A stretch of DNA of 53,688 nucleotides from an uncultured Lachnospiraceae bacterium (lineage in GTDB: Bacteria; Bacillota; Clostridia; Lachnospirales; Lachnospiraceae). Each line of letters starts with the position of its first letter. The stretch's first letter is position 1. Below are positions 1 to 8,018 of the stretch, in pieces. The translations under genes were made by a program, and so were the position numbers. Below the pieces are notes generated by a model, which was not told where the DNA came from, ran no database searches, and was given only the letters and a program-made list of their open reading frames with translations. The stretch lies in contig CAJUCC010000018.1 in assembly GCA_910585205.1 (NCBI GenBank), forward strand, positions 1 to 53,688, written 5' to 3'.

Positions 1-19
1 ATTTCAAGGAGGAATTTCT

Positions 20-811
20 ATGTGTGAAGTTATTGTCATTACGTCAGGAAAAGGCGGTGTGGGAAAGACCACCACGACCGCAAATCTGGGAACCGGTCTT
101 GCTGCAATGGGAAAAAAGGTCGCGCTGATCGACACGGACATCGGTCTGCGCAATCTGGATGTTATTATGGGATTGGAAAACCGGATTGTATACAATCTGG
201 TGGACGTGGTGGAAGGAAAGTGCCGGATCAAACAGGCATTGATTAAGGATAAGCGTTATCCCGGGCTGTATCTGATGCCTTCCGCCCAGACAAGAGACAA
301 GTCGGCCGTTACGCCGCCGCAGATGGTAAAGATGATTGCGGCGCTGCGGGAACAGTTTGATTTTGTCATCCTTGACTGTCCGGCAGGAATCGAACAAGGA
401 TTCCAAAATGCCATTGCCGGCGCCGACAGAGCACTTGTCATCACGACGCCGGAAGTATCTTCCATACGGGATGCGGACCGCATCATCGGTCTGCTGGAAG
501 CAAATGAAATCGAAAGGACGGATCTGGTAGTTAATAAGCTCAAAATCGATATGGTGCGGCGGGGAGACATGATGTCTGTCAGTGATGTGGCGGATATTCT
601 TGCCATTCCCCTGATCGGTATCGTTCCTGACGACGAAAATGTGGTGATTGCAGCCAATCAGGGGGAACCGCTGGTCGGCAATGCCACACTGGCAGGACGC
701 GCTTATAAGAATATTGCCCTCCGTGTCATGGGAGAGGAGGTCCCTTTCCTGAATTTTGAAAAGCGGATTTCCATCTGGACAAGGGTTACGGGTATCTTTC
801 ACAAAAATTAA
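20..811 (+). CDS. minD: Septum site-determining ATPase MinD
   Basis: MinD is a membrane-cycling ATPase that, with MinC and MinE, restricts FtsZ ring assembly to midcell. The 263-residue product has the deviant Walker A motif GKGGVGKT at residues 10-17, with the signature lysine at 11, followed by DTDIGLRNLD. The C-terminus (about residues 245-263) is a short amphipathic, hydrophobic and basic segment, as expected for the membrane-targeting helix. The ATG is preceded by AAGGAGG at 6-12. minE follows after 11 bases, so the two are co-transcribed; minC is not in the window and may lie just upstream. Length and motifs are typical of the family. Confidence 0.97.
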   Translation: MCEVIVITSGKGGVGKTTTTANLGTGLAAMGKKVALIDTDIGLRNLDVIMGLENRIVYNLVDVVEGKCRIKQALIKDKRYPGLYLMPSAQTRDKSAVTPPQMVKMIAALREQFDFVILDCPAGIEQGFQNAIAGADRALVITTPEVSSIRDADRIIGLLEANEIERTDLVVNKLKIDMVRRGDMMSVSDVADILAIPLIGIVPDDENVVIAANQGEPLVGNATLAGRAYKNIALRVMGEEVPFLNFEKRISIWTRVTGIFHKN

Positions 812-822
812 GGAGGGCGCAC

Positions 823-1089
823 ATGGGCTTATTACATATCATTTATAAAAAACCATCGGGAAAACTGGCAAAGGACAGGTTGAAGATTCTGTTGATCTCG
901 GACAGGCTGAACTGTTCGCCGGAAATGATGGAAATGATTAAAATGGATATTGCAAAAGTTATATCCAAATATATGCAGGTCGATGCACAGAGCATGGAAA
1001 TCCAGATTACAAGGGAAGCCGCACGGGGGAGGGTGATGAAAAGTCCCATTCTCTATGCAAATGTTCCCATTATGGATATGAAACATTAG
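823..1089 (+). CDS. minE: Cell division topological specificity factor MinE
   Basis: MinE stimulates MinD ATP hydrolysis and displaces MinC, giving the Min system its spatial pattern. The 88-residue protein has the usual size and layout: a hydrophobic N-terminal membrane-binding start (MGLLHIIYKK), a contact helix around KDRLKILLISDR (residues 17-28), and a C-terminal dimerisation region. It starts 11 bases after minD with AGGAGGG at 811-817. The pairing with minD makes the assignment secure. MinE is present in only part of the Firmicutes; many Bacilli use DivIVA/MinJ instead. Confidence 0.95.
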   Translation: MGLLHIIYKKPSGKLAKDRLKILLISDRLNCSPEMMEMIKMDIAKVISKYMQVDAQSMEIQITREAARGRVMKSPILYANVPIMDMKH

Positions 1090-1116
1090 ACAGACGGATA
1101 AAATCGGAGCAGACTT

Positions 1117-2232
1117 ATGTTAAAGAAGTATCGTATCAGAGATTATGATTTCAAACTGGTCATTATGCTGATTGCCATTTCGGTCATCGGAATACTGGCG
1201 ATCGGAAGTGCGGAAAAATCCGTTCAGGATAAGCAGATTATGGGGCTTGTTCTGGGTGTTTTTCTTATGATTATCATTTCTTTGTTCGATTATTCGGCGC
1301 TGCTGAATCTGTATTGGATATTTTATATTCTGAATGTCGTGCTCCTGATGCTTGTGGAGTTTATGGGTTCCAAAGCGGGCGGCGCCCAGCGGTGGTTTTC
1401 CATCTTCGGCATCCGCTTCCAGCCTTCGGAGCTGGCGAAAATTTTATTGATTTTATTTTACGCGCAGTTTATTATGAAACAGGAGAAGAAACTGAATTCA
1501 CTTCGGACACTGGCAAAAATGGCGGCGCTGTTTTTACCGCCGCTGCTTCTGATTTACCATCAGCCGGATCTTTCCACCAGTATTATGCTGGGTGTGATTT
1601 TCTGCATTGTACTGTTTATCGGCGGACTGGATTATCGGATTATCGCGGGGGTGCTGGCAGTTGTCATCCCGCTCGTGGTCATCTTTCTGATGATCGTTCT
1701 GCAGCCCGATCAGAAGCTGATAAAGAGTTATCAGCAGACGCGTATCCTTGCCTGGCTGCATCCCTCCGAATATGTCAATACGGAGGGATACCAACAGGCA
1801 AATTCCATTACGGCGATCGGATCCGGGCAGCTCTGGGGAAAAGGTCTGAACAATAATATTATCGGTTCCGTGAAAAACGGCAATTTTATCTCGGAGCCGC
1901 AGACCGATTTTATCTTTGCCATTATCGGGGAAGAACTTGGCTTTGTAGGTTCCTGCGCCGTGATTCTCCTTTTGTTCCTGATCGCGCTGGAATGCGTTAT
2001 GATTGCAAGAAAGGCGAAAGATACGGCGGGAATGATTATCTGCAGTGGTATGGCAGCCCTGGTCGGTTTTCAGAGTTATATGAACATTGCCGTGGCGACG
2101 GGGCTTATGCCAAACACCGGGATACCGCTCCCCTTTGTCAGCGCCGGATTGACTTCTCTGGTCAGTCTGTTTATCGGTATGGGGTTTGTTCTAAACGTTC
2201 GATTACAGGGAAAAAATACTACTATAAAGTGA
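1117..2232 (+). CDS. rodA: RodA/FtsW/SpoVE-family peptidoglycan polymerase
   Basis: This is a SEDS-family integral membrane glycosyltransferase that polymerises lipid II into glycan strands with a class B penicillin-binding protein. The 371-residue protein is almost entirely hydrophobic, with roughly ten membrane segments. It carries the family signatures GGAQRWFSIFGIRFQPSE (about residues 89-106), the HQPDLSTS segment and the C-terminal TGLMPNTGIPLPFVSAG motif. Its position behind minDE and before a wall carboxypeptidase fits elongation (RodA) better than division (FtsW), but sequence alone does not fully separate RodA, FtsW and SpoVE. It begins 27 bases after minE, probably in the same operon. 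Confidence 0.9.
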   Translation: MLKKYRIRDYDFKLVIMLIAISVIGILAIGSAEKSVQDKQIMGLVLGVFLMIIISLFDYSALLNLYWIFYILNVVLLMLVEFMGSKAGGAQRWFSIFGIRFQPSELAKILLILFYAQFIMKQEKKLNSLRTLAKMAALFLPPLLLIYHQPDLSTSIMLGVIFCIVLFIGGLDYRIIAGVLAVVIPLVVIFLMIVLQPDQKLIKSYQQTRILAWLHPSEYVNTEGYQQANSITAIGSGQLWGKGLNNNIIGSVKNGNFISEPQTDFIFAIIGEELGFVGSCAVILLLFLIALECVMIARKAKDTAGMIICSGMAALVGFQSYMNIAVATGLMPNTGIPLPFVSAGLTSLVSLFIGMGFVLNVRLQGKNTTIK

Positions 2233-2242
2233 GGGACTAACA

Positions 2243-2638
2243 ATGAAAATAGCACTGATCGCACATGATGCGAAAAAGAAACTGATGCAGAATTTCTGTA
2301 TCGCATACAGAGGAATCCTTTCCAAAAACGAGTTGTATGCGACGGGAACAACCGGGAGACTTGTAGAAGAAGTAACGAATCTGAATATTCATAAACATCT
2401 GGCAGGACATTTGGGCGGTGCGCAGCAGTTGGGTGCACAGATCGAGAGCAATGAAATCGATCTGGTTATTTTTCTGCGGGATCCCCTGACACCCAAGTCC
2501 CATGAGCCGAATATCGGCGATATTTACCGGCTCTGCGATATGCACAATATTCCGATTGCAACAAATCTCGCTTCCGCGGAACTGTTGCTGAAATCGCTGG
2601 ACAGAGGAGATATGGAGTGGCGTGATATATATAAATAG
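2243..2638 (+). CDS. mgsA: Methylglyoxal synthase
   Basis: MgsA converts dihydroxyacetone phosphate to methylglyoxal and phosphate, a cytosolic bypass of lower glycolysis used when sugar phosphates accumulate. The 131-residue protein shows the family motifs IALIAHDAKK near the N-terminus, the phosphate-binding TGTTG, the GGAQQLGA loop, and FLRDP followed by the PHxxD-like segment in which histidine and aspartate lie in SHEPNIGD. Length is typical. It starts 10 bases after the rodA-like gene, and its 3' end overlaps the next gene by 17 bases, so it sits inside the wall-synthesis operon. The linkage mgsA-rodA-minDE recurs in Clostridia as far as I know. Confidence 0.95.
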   Translation: MKIALIAHDAKKKLMQNFCIAYRGILSKNELYATGTTGRLVEEVTNLNIHKHLAGHLGGAQQLGAQIESNEIDLVIFLRDPLTPKSHEPNIGDIYRLCDMHNIPIATNLASAELLLKSLDRGDMEWRDIYK

Positions 2639-3614
2639 AAAAAGTCGGATCCTGACGGCCGTTATCATATTGCTCTTGTCCTGCACACTAACCGGCTGCG
2701 GTGCGAAAGAGTATGCGTTTGCGTACGATCCAGGCAGTACCGTCAGCAGTTTCCAGATTACCGAAAGCGCCATGGCCAGACAGTCACAGTTGTTTGCGGA
2801 AGATCTGTGTGTGGCTTCCTCCGATATTACGGAAGGGGCGTCGGTGGATATGACAGGGGCGGAGAGCGCGGGGCTTTTCGACTTGAACCAGACAGATGTA
2901 ATCTATGCCAAAGGCATACATAAAAGGCTTTATCCTGCCAGCCTGACAAAGGTAATGACGGCTCTTGTGGCGCTGAAATACGGGAATCCGGAAGATACCA
3001 TCGTTGTCAGTGCGGCCAGCGCCGGCATCACGGAGAGCGGCGCACAGCTGTGCGGGCTGAAGGCAGGCGATACGCTGACGCTCGATCAGGCGCTGCATGC
3101 GCTGCTGATTAATTCTGCCAATGATGCGGGGCTTGCCATTGCGGAGCATGTGGGCGGCACGGTTGAACATTTTGCTGAGATGATGAACGAGGAAGCGCTT
3201 GCACTGGGGGCGACCAACTGCAATTTTGTCAATCCGCACGGCCTGCATGACGAAAACCATTATGTGACCGCATATGATCTGTATTTGATCTTTAACGAGG
3301 CCATGAAATATAAGCTGTTTTCCGATATTATCAGCATGGAGGAGTATACGACCACCTACGCGGATAAAGACGGAAAGCCGAAGACATTTGAGTTTAAAAA
3401 TACCAATCAGTTTTTGCAGGGCGCTTATGAACCGCCGGAAAATATCACGGTCATCGGCGGTAAGACGGGGACGACCAGCGCGGCAAAAAGCTGCCTGATT
3501 CTCTTATCGCAGGACGCTTCCGGCAATCCGTATATTTCCGTGATTCTGCGCAGCGAGGAGCGCGCGCTGCTGTATGAGGAAATGAAAGGGCTGCTGGCGG
3601 AGATCAACCGGTAA
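2622..3614 (+). CDS. D-alanyl-D-alanine carboxypeptidase, DacA/PBP5-like lipoprotein
   Basis: This is a low-molecular-mass penicillin-binding protein that trims the terminal D-alanine from peptidoglycan stem peptides outside the membrane. All three serine-peptidase motifs are visible: SLTK (S107, K110), SAN (165-167) and KTG (281-283). The N-terminus has a basic start, a hydrophobic stretch and a lipobox LTGC (Cys26), so it is probably a lipoprotein rather than a tail-anchored PBP5. I used the GTG at 2622, preceded by AGAGGAGA at 2602-2609. This start overlaps mgsA by 17 bases and implies translational coupling. At 330 residues it lacks most of the C-terminal beta domain seen in longer PBP5 proteins. 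Confidence 0.92.
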   Translation: MIYINRKSRILTAVIILLLSCTLTGCGAKEYAFAYDPGSTVSSFQITESAMARQSQLFAEDLCVASSDITEGASVDMTGAESAGLFDLNQTDVIYAKGIHKRLYPASLTKVMTALVALKYGNPEDTIVVSAASAGITESGAQLCGLKAGDTLTLDQALHALLINSANDAGLAIAEHVGGTVEHFAEMMNEEALALGATNCNFVNPHGLHDENHYVTAYDLYLIFNEAMKYKLFSDIISMEEYTTTYADKDGKPKTFEFKNTNQFLQGAYEPPENITVIGGKTGTTSAAKSCLILLSQDASGNPYISVILRSEERALLYEEMKGLLAEINR

Positions 3615-3637
3615 CGGCCGGCGGATAAAATAAGAGG

Positions 3638-3666
3638 TTGTTTTTTATTTTCATATAATTTATAAT
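3638..3666 (+). promoter_or_regulatory. Sigma-A-type promoter for the 3700 gene
   Basis: A -35 element TTGTTT (3638-3643) and a perfect -10 element TATAAT (3661-3666) are separated by 17 bases. They lie 34 bases upstream of the start codon in an AT-rich stretch. This suggests that the P-loop gene is transcribed on its own rather than from the upstream wall operon. Confidence 0.65.
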
Positions 3667-3699
3667 AGACATAACAAGTTTACTTTAGGAGGGATTGCG

Positions 3700-4119
3700 A
3701 TGGTTCAGTTAATTGTTGGCAAGAAGGGTAAGGGTAAGACAAAACATTTGTTGGATAAAGTGAATACCGCAGTGAAAACGGCGTCCGGAAATATTGTATA
3801 TCTGGATAAAAATGCAAAAAATATGTATGAGTTGAATAACCGGATCCGTCTCATCAACGTTTCCGACTATCCGCTCAGTGATTGTGACGAATTTATCGGT
3901 TTTATCTGTGGTATTGTTTCACAGGATCATGATCTGGAGCAAATGTATCTGGACAGCTTCCTTGTAATCGCGCACCTGGAGGGGCAGGATATTGAACCGG
4001 CAATCCAGAAGCTGGAAAAGATCAGCAGCATGTTCCAGGTGGACTTCCTGATTAACATCTCACTGGATGAACCAGAACTTCCCGAAAGTCTGCGGAGTAA
4101 AGTGATCGTTTCTCTTTAA
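3700..4119 (+). CDS. Small P-loop NTPase-like protein of unknown function
   Basis: I do not recognise a named family. The 139-residue protein opens with a clear Walker A motif GxxGxGKT (residues 7-14, GKKGKGKT) directly after a beta-strand-like MVQLIV. A hydrophobic strand ending in LVIAHLEG around residue 90 may serve as Walker B, although a textbook Asp-Glu is missing. There is no signal peptide or membrane segment. It is probably cytosolic. An AGGAGGG ribosome site at 3687-3693 supports the ATG. It has its own promoter and terminator, so it is monocistronic, between a wall carboxypeptidase and an HlyD-like adaptor. Similar short proteins have been loosely annotated as PilT-like ATPases in Clostridia; that label is not supported by anything seen here. 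Confidence 0.75.
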   Translation: MVQLIVGKKGKGKTKHLLDKVNTAVKTASGNIVYLDKNAKNMYELNNRIRLINVSDYPLSDCDEFIGFICGIVSQDHDLEQMYLDSFLVIAHLEGQDIEPAIQKLEKISSMFQVDFLINISLDEPELPESLRSKVIVSL

Positions 4120-4140
4120 TTCCCTGCTATACGATAAAAA

Positions 4141-4170
4141 GCCTCTGCCGTGAGTGGGCAGGGGCTTTTC
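4141..4170 (+). terminator. Rho-independent terminator after the 3700 gene
   Basis: The arms GCCTCTGCC (4141-4149) and GGCAGGGGC (4157-4165) form a nine-pair stem with one G-U pair, followed by TTTTC. The stem is preceded by a run of A, so it could also act on the opposite strand. Confidence 0.8.
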
Positions 4171-4243
4171 ATAGTAAATCCCCATGCCGGCACGGGCCGT
4201 CATGGTTCTGATGATTGCTTGCCATATATAAAGGGGGAACACT

Positions 4244-5635
4244 TTGGCGAAACGGCGTTCAGGTAAAATAAGACAATATCGAAAACCGCTGAACATCAAT
4301 CTGGGCATGATTATTTTCGGCTGTATATCCGTTTATATCGTAATCTGCGTGGTGATGTATTTTACCTCCAGCCATATTATCGGATACGAAGTGAAGACAG
4401 GTTCGCTTTCTGTCAACAACGTTTACAAAGGCATTGCCATCCGGCAGGAGGAAATCGTTACCAGCACCGGCTCCGGGTATATCAATTATTATGCCCGCGA
4501 AAGCGGCAGAGTGGCGGTGGGCGATCTCGTTTATACGGTTGACGAAACCGGAAAGATTTCCGAGATGGTGGGCGGCAGCGATCCCGATGAAAATTCGCTT
4601 ACGGACGCGGATCTGAATGAACTCAAATCCGAAATTTTCGGCTTTACGAGCACGTTTTCCACCAAAAACTTCCGTGACGTCTACGATTTTAAATACAGTG
4701 TACAGGGGACGGTTATGAAACTGGCCAACTCCCGGATTCTGGACAATATCGATGCGCTGAATACGTCCGGCAGTTCCGGGCTGGTGGATTTGTGCCGGGC
4801 ATCCAAGACCGGCATTATTATCTATTCGACCGACAACTACGAAACCCTGACGGCCGATCAGGTAACGGAAGCGCATTTCGATACCACGACATATGAAAAG
4901 AAACCGCTGATAAACAATGAGCTGGTCAACCGGGGGGACCCGGCTTACAAAATCTCGTTGAGCGAAAACTGGTCCATTGTCATCCCCGTGACACCCGAGC
5001 GTGCCGCGGAACTGGTCGAGGCGGAATATGTAAAGGTAAAATTTCTCAAAAATCAGACGGTTTCCTGGGGGGAAGTGGCGATCCACGAAAACCAGGACGG
5101 CACGTATGCGGAATTAAAATTCAACAACTCCATGATAACCTTCTGCACGGATCGCTTTATCGACATTGAGCTGATTACGGAGGAAGATACGGGACTGAAG
5201 ATTCCCAATTCGGCCATTGTGGAACGGGAATTCTTTCTGGTTCCCACCGATTATGTCACCAAGGGCGGTAACAGCGGCGCGGACGGCGTTCTGCGGGAGG
5301 TTTATACCGAGGACGGGGTGACAACAGAGTTTATCGAAACGCCGATCTATGACGAGGAAAACGGCGAATATTATCTCGACGATTCAACGCTGCGGATCGG
5401 GGATTATATCCTCAAACCGGATTCCACGGAGAAATATCCCATCAGCAAACGCGGCAAGCTGATGGGTGTCTATAATATCAACAAAGGATATGCGGACTTT
5501 AAGAAGATCCAGGTACTATACGATAACGAAGAATATTCTATCGTACAGTCCGGTACAACATATGGTTTGAGCGTCTATGACTATATCGCGCTGGATGCAT
5601 CCAGTGTACAGGAACATGATTTCACCCATGAATAG
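4244..5635 (+). CDS. HlyD-like membrane-anchored adaptor protein
   Basis: The 463-residue protein has a basic cytosolic N-terminus, one membrane segment at about residues 20-42, and a large extracytoplasmic part rich in beta structure, with a biotinyl-lipoyl-like start (YKGIAIRQEEIVTSTGSGYINYYA). This layout matches HlyD/RND-type adaptor proteins of Firmicutes. I chose the TTG at 4244 because AAGGGGGA (4231-4238) precedes it and no good ATG lies nearby. No ABC or RND transporter is adjacent. It is followed closely by yggS and sepF, a place where cell division and wall genes cluster, so a role in envelope assembly is as likely as export. The exact function is unknown. Confidence 0.7.
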   Translation: MAKRRSGKIRQYRKPLNINLGMIIFGCISVYIVICVVMYFTSSHIIGYEVKTGSLSVNNVYKGIAIRQEEIVTSTGSGYINYYARESGRVAVGDLVYTVDETGKISEMVGGSDPDENSLTDADLNELKSEIFGFTSTFSTKNFRDVYDFKYSVQGTVMKLANSRILDNIDALNTSGSSGLVDLCRASKTGIIIYSTDNYETLTADQVTEAHFDTTTYEKKPLINNELVNRGDPAYKISLSENWSIVIPVTPERAAELVEAEYVKVKFLKNQTVSWGEVAIHENQDGTYAELKFNNSMITFCTDRFIDIELITEEDTGLKIPNSAIVEREFFLVPTDYVTKGGNSGADGVLREVYTEDGVTTEFIETPIYDEENGEYYLDDSTLRIGDYILKPDSTEKYPISKRGKLMGVYNINKGYADFKKIQVLYDNEEYSIVQSGTTYGLSVYDYIALDASSVQEHDFTHE

Positions 5636-5644
5636 GAGGAGCCA

Positions 5645-6355
5645 ATGATAGCGGAAAATATCACGCAGGTAGAAACGCGCATTGCCAGAGCATGTGAGAA
5701 GGCCGGCCGGGACCGGTCATCGGTGACACTGATTGCCGTCAGCAAAACCAAACCCCTTGCGCTGCTGCAGGAAGCCTATGACTGTGGCTGCCGGGATTTT
5801 GGCGAAAACCGGGTACAGGAGCTGACCGAAAAATACGAAGCGCTGCCAAAGGATATTCGCTGGCATATGATCGGACATCTGCAGCGCAATAAAGTGAAAT
5901 ATCTGATTGGCAAAGTATTCCTGATTCACAGTGTGGATTCGCTGCGCCTTGCACAGGAAATCAGCAGAGAGTCCGTGAAAAAACAGGTGACAACTTCCAT
6001 TCTGATCGAAGTCAATGCGGCGGGAGAGCAGTCAAAGTTTGGCCTGACTTCCGATGCGGAAGTACTGCGGATGGTGGAAGAGATCGCCGCCCTTCCCGGC
6101 ATTGCGGTAAAAGGGCTGATGACGGTCGCGCCATATGTGGAACATGCAGAAGAAAACAGACAATATTTTCATGCCCTGAAACAATTATCTGTTGACATAA
6201 TGCACAAAAACATTGATAATGTATCTATGGATATTCTGTCCATGGGTATGACCGGAGACTATGAAGTCGCAGTCAGCGAGGGTGCCGGTTATGTGCGGGT
6301 AGGAACCGGAATATTCGGCGAACGGGATTATGTATATTCCGTTGCAGAGAAATAA
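5645..6355 (+). CDS. yggS: PLP homeostasis protein YggS/YlmE family
   Basis: This is a pyridoxal-phosphate-binding protein of the alanine racemase N-terminal fold that influences PLP and amino acid homeostasis; it has no known catalytic reaction. The 236-residue product shows the PLP-lysine motif AVSKTKP (Lys34), the FGENRVQE segment, WHMIGHLQRNK and the C-terminal phosphate-binding stretch ending in VRVGTGIFGER. Length is typical. It starts 9 bases after the HlyD-like gene with AGGAGG at 5634-5639 and precedes sepF by 13 bases, the same order as ylmE-sepF in Bacillus. Confidence 0.95.
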   Translation: MIAENITQVETRIARACEKAGRDRSSVTLIAVSKTKPLALLQEAYDCGCRDFGENRVQELTEKYEALPKDIRWHMIGHLQRNKVKYLIGKVFLIHSVDSLRLAQEISRESVKKQVTTSILIEVNAAGEQSKFGLTSDAEVLRMVEEIAALPGIAVKGLMTVAPYVEHAEENRQYFHALKQLSVDIMHKNIDNVSMDILSMGMTGDYEVAVSEGAGYVRVGTGIFGERDYVYSVAEK

Positions 6356-6368
6356 GGAGATAACTGCT

Positions 6369-6863
6369 ATGGGAGTTATGGACAAGTTTTTAAATTACAT
6401 GAAACTGACGGAAGATGACGACGATTATTATGATGACGACTACTACGATGAAGAACCGGAAGAAAAACCCAAAAAGATAACGCCGGTCAAAGAACCGGTC
6501 AGAGAAGAACCGGAGGAAAAGCCGCGGAAATCTTCTTCGAAAGTCACTCCGATGCGCCAGAGCCCCAGAAAGATTATGGGAAACGGAATGGAAGTATGTG
6601 TAATCAAACCGACTACCGTAGAGGACGGGAGGGAGATTACGGAAACCCTGCTGGCCAACCGGACAGTTGTGCTGAACCTGGAGGGACTCGACGTCGAAAT
6701 TGCACAGCGCATTATCGACTTTACATCGGGATCCACCTTTGCCATCAGCGGCAATCTTCAGAAAATATCACATTATATTTTTATCGTTACGCCCGCCAGC
6801 GTGGATATATCCGGCGATTTTCAGGAGATTATTAACAGCGGGTTTGACGTACCGGCATTTTAA
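6369..6863 (+). CDS. sepF: Cell division protein SepF
   Basis: SepF tethers FtsZ filaments to the membrane in Gram-positive bacteria and shapes the division septum. The 164-residue product begins MGVMDKFLNYMKL, an amphipathic membrane-binding helix. It continues into a very acidic, tyrosine-rich linker (about residues 15-35), a lysine/proline-rich stretch, and the conserved C-terminal domain from about residue 75 (VCVIKP, then RTVVLNLEGLD and the glycine-rich FTSGSTFAISGN). I chose the ATG at 6369, because AAGGAG at 6354-6359 and the family N-terminus fit. The reading frame extends 13 codons further upstream, but that would place the helix internally. Confidence 0.93.
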   Translation: MGVMDKFLNYMKLTEDDDDYYDDDYYDEEPEEKPKKITPVKEPVREEPEEKPRKSSSKVTPMRQSPRKIMGNGMEVCVIKPTTVEDGREITETLLANRTVVLNLEGLDVEIAQRIIDFTSGSTFAISGNLQKISHYIFIVTPASVDISGDFQEIINSGFDVPAF

Positions 6864-6879
6864 ATACATAACGACAAAG

Positions 6880-6907
6880 GAGCTTCCTTCGGGAAGTTCT
6901 TTTCTTA
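6880..6907 (+). terminator. Hairpin with UUCG loop and T-tract between sepF and aroB
   Basis: GAGCTTCC (6880-6887), loop TTCG, and GGAAGTTC (6892-6899) form an eight-pair stem followed by TTTTCTT. It sits only 11 bases upstream of the aroB start, so it can be a terminator or an attenuating element that lowers expression of aroB and lspA. Confidence 0.7.
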
Positions 6908-6917
6908 GGAGAAGACT

Positions 6918-8018
6918 ATGGCAAAGAGAATCACGGTAACGGTTCCCACCGGGAAAAATTACGATATTGTCATCCGGGATGATTTCACAGGGCTTGCCCG
7001 GGAGCTGGAAACACTGGATACCATGTCCAGAAAACTCTGTATCATAACGGACTACAATGTGGAAAAACTATATGCGGACAGCCTGGCGGCTGTTCTGGCT
7101 CCCTGCTGTCGGGAAGTTTTTCTCTTTTCCTTTCCGGCCGGCGAGCAGTCCAAACATCTCGGCACAGTTCAGGATGTCTACCGCTTTCTGATCGCGCACG
7201 GATTGGACCGCAAAGATATGCTTATTGCACTGGGCGGCGGCGTGGTCGGCGATCTGACCGGCTATACGGCGGCTACCTATCTGCGGGGCATCGACTTTAT
7301 ACAGATACCGACGACACTGCTGGCGCAGGTGGACAGCAGCATCGGCGGAAAGACAGGTGTGGACTTCGACCAATATAAAAATATGGTAGGCGCATTCCAC
7401 ATGCCCCGTCTTGTCTACATGAATCTGTCTGTCCTAAACGATCTGGACGCCAGACAGTATGCCTGCGGCATGGCGGAAATACTCAAGCACGGACTGATTC
7501 GCAATGCGTCTTACTATGAATGGCTGATCGGTCATTTTATGGAGATCAATGACCGTGATATGGACGCTATGGAGGAAATGATCGGTGAGAGCTGCCTGAT
7601 TAAAAAAGCCGTTGTGGAAAAGGATCCCACAGAGAAGGGGGACCGCGCGCTTTTAAACTTTGGCCATACCATCGGACATGCCCTGGAAAAGTACAAAAAT
7701 TTTACGATGCTGCACGGGGAATGCGTTGCACTGGGCGCCGTGGCCGCCGCTTATATTTCCTGGAAACGGGAACTGCTTTCCAGAGAAGAATACTATGAAA
7801 TCCGGGATATGTTTGTTCCCTTCGGGCTTCCCATCTCCGTTACCGATCTGGATGTGGAGGAAATCCTGTGCCTTACACGTTCGGATAAAAAGATGGAACA
7901 GGGAAAAATCAAATTTATTCTGCTCAGACAGATCGGAAAAGCGGTGATCGACCATACGGTGACAGAGCAGGAAATGCGGCAGGCATTGGAGGAGATTGTT
8001 TTTGATGAAAGCGAATAA
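6918..8018 (+). CDS. aroB: 3-dehydroquinate synthase
   Basis: AroB makes 3-dehydroquinate from DAHP, the second step of the shikimate pathway, using NAD and a divalent metal. The 366-residue protein shows the NAD-binding stretch IALGGGVVGDLTG, the IPTTLLAQVDSSIGGKTGVD motif, the KNMVGAFHMP segment, and metal ligands in the CGMAEILKHG region and in NFGHTIGHALE and LHGE. The start ATG follows TTAGGAGAAG at 6906-6915. Its 3' end overlaps lspA by 14 bases. No other aro gene is in the window. Confidence 0.97.
   Translation: MAKRITVTVPTGKNYDIVIRDDFTGLARELETLDTMSRKLCIITDYNVEKLYADSLAAVLAPCCREVFLFSFPAGEQSKHLGTVQDVYRFLIAHGLDRKDMLIALGGGVVGDLTGYTAATYLRGIDFIQIPTTLLAQVDSSIGGKTGVDFDQYKNMVGAFHMPRLVYMNLSVLNDLDARQYACGMAEILKHGLIRNASYYEWLIGHFMEINDRDMDAMEEMIGESCLIKKAVVEKDPTEKGDRALLNFGHTIGHALEKYKNFTMLHGECVALGAVAAAYISWKRELLSREEYYEIRDMFVPFGLPISVTDLDVEEILCLTRSDKKMEQGKIKFILLRQIGKAVIDHTVTEQEMRQALEEIVFDESE

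Noticed and set aside
44..802. 252-codon frame antisense to minD
   Set aside because: Fully covered by minD, which has clear motifs and a ribosome site; the antisense product has no recognisable family.
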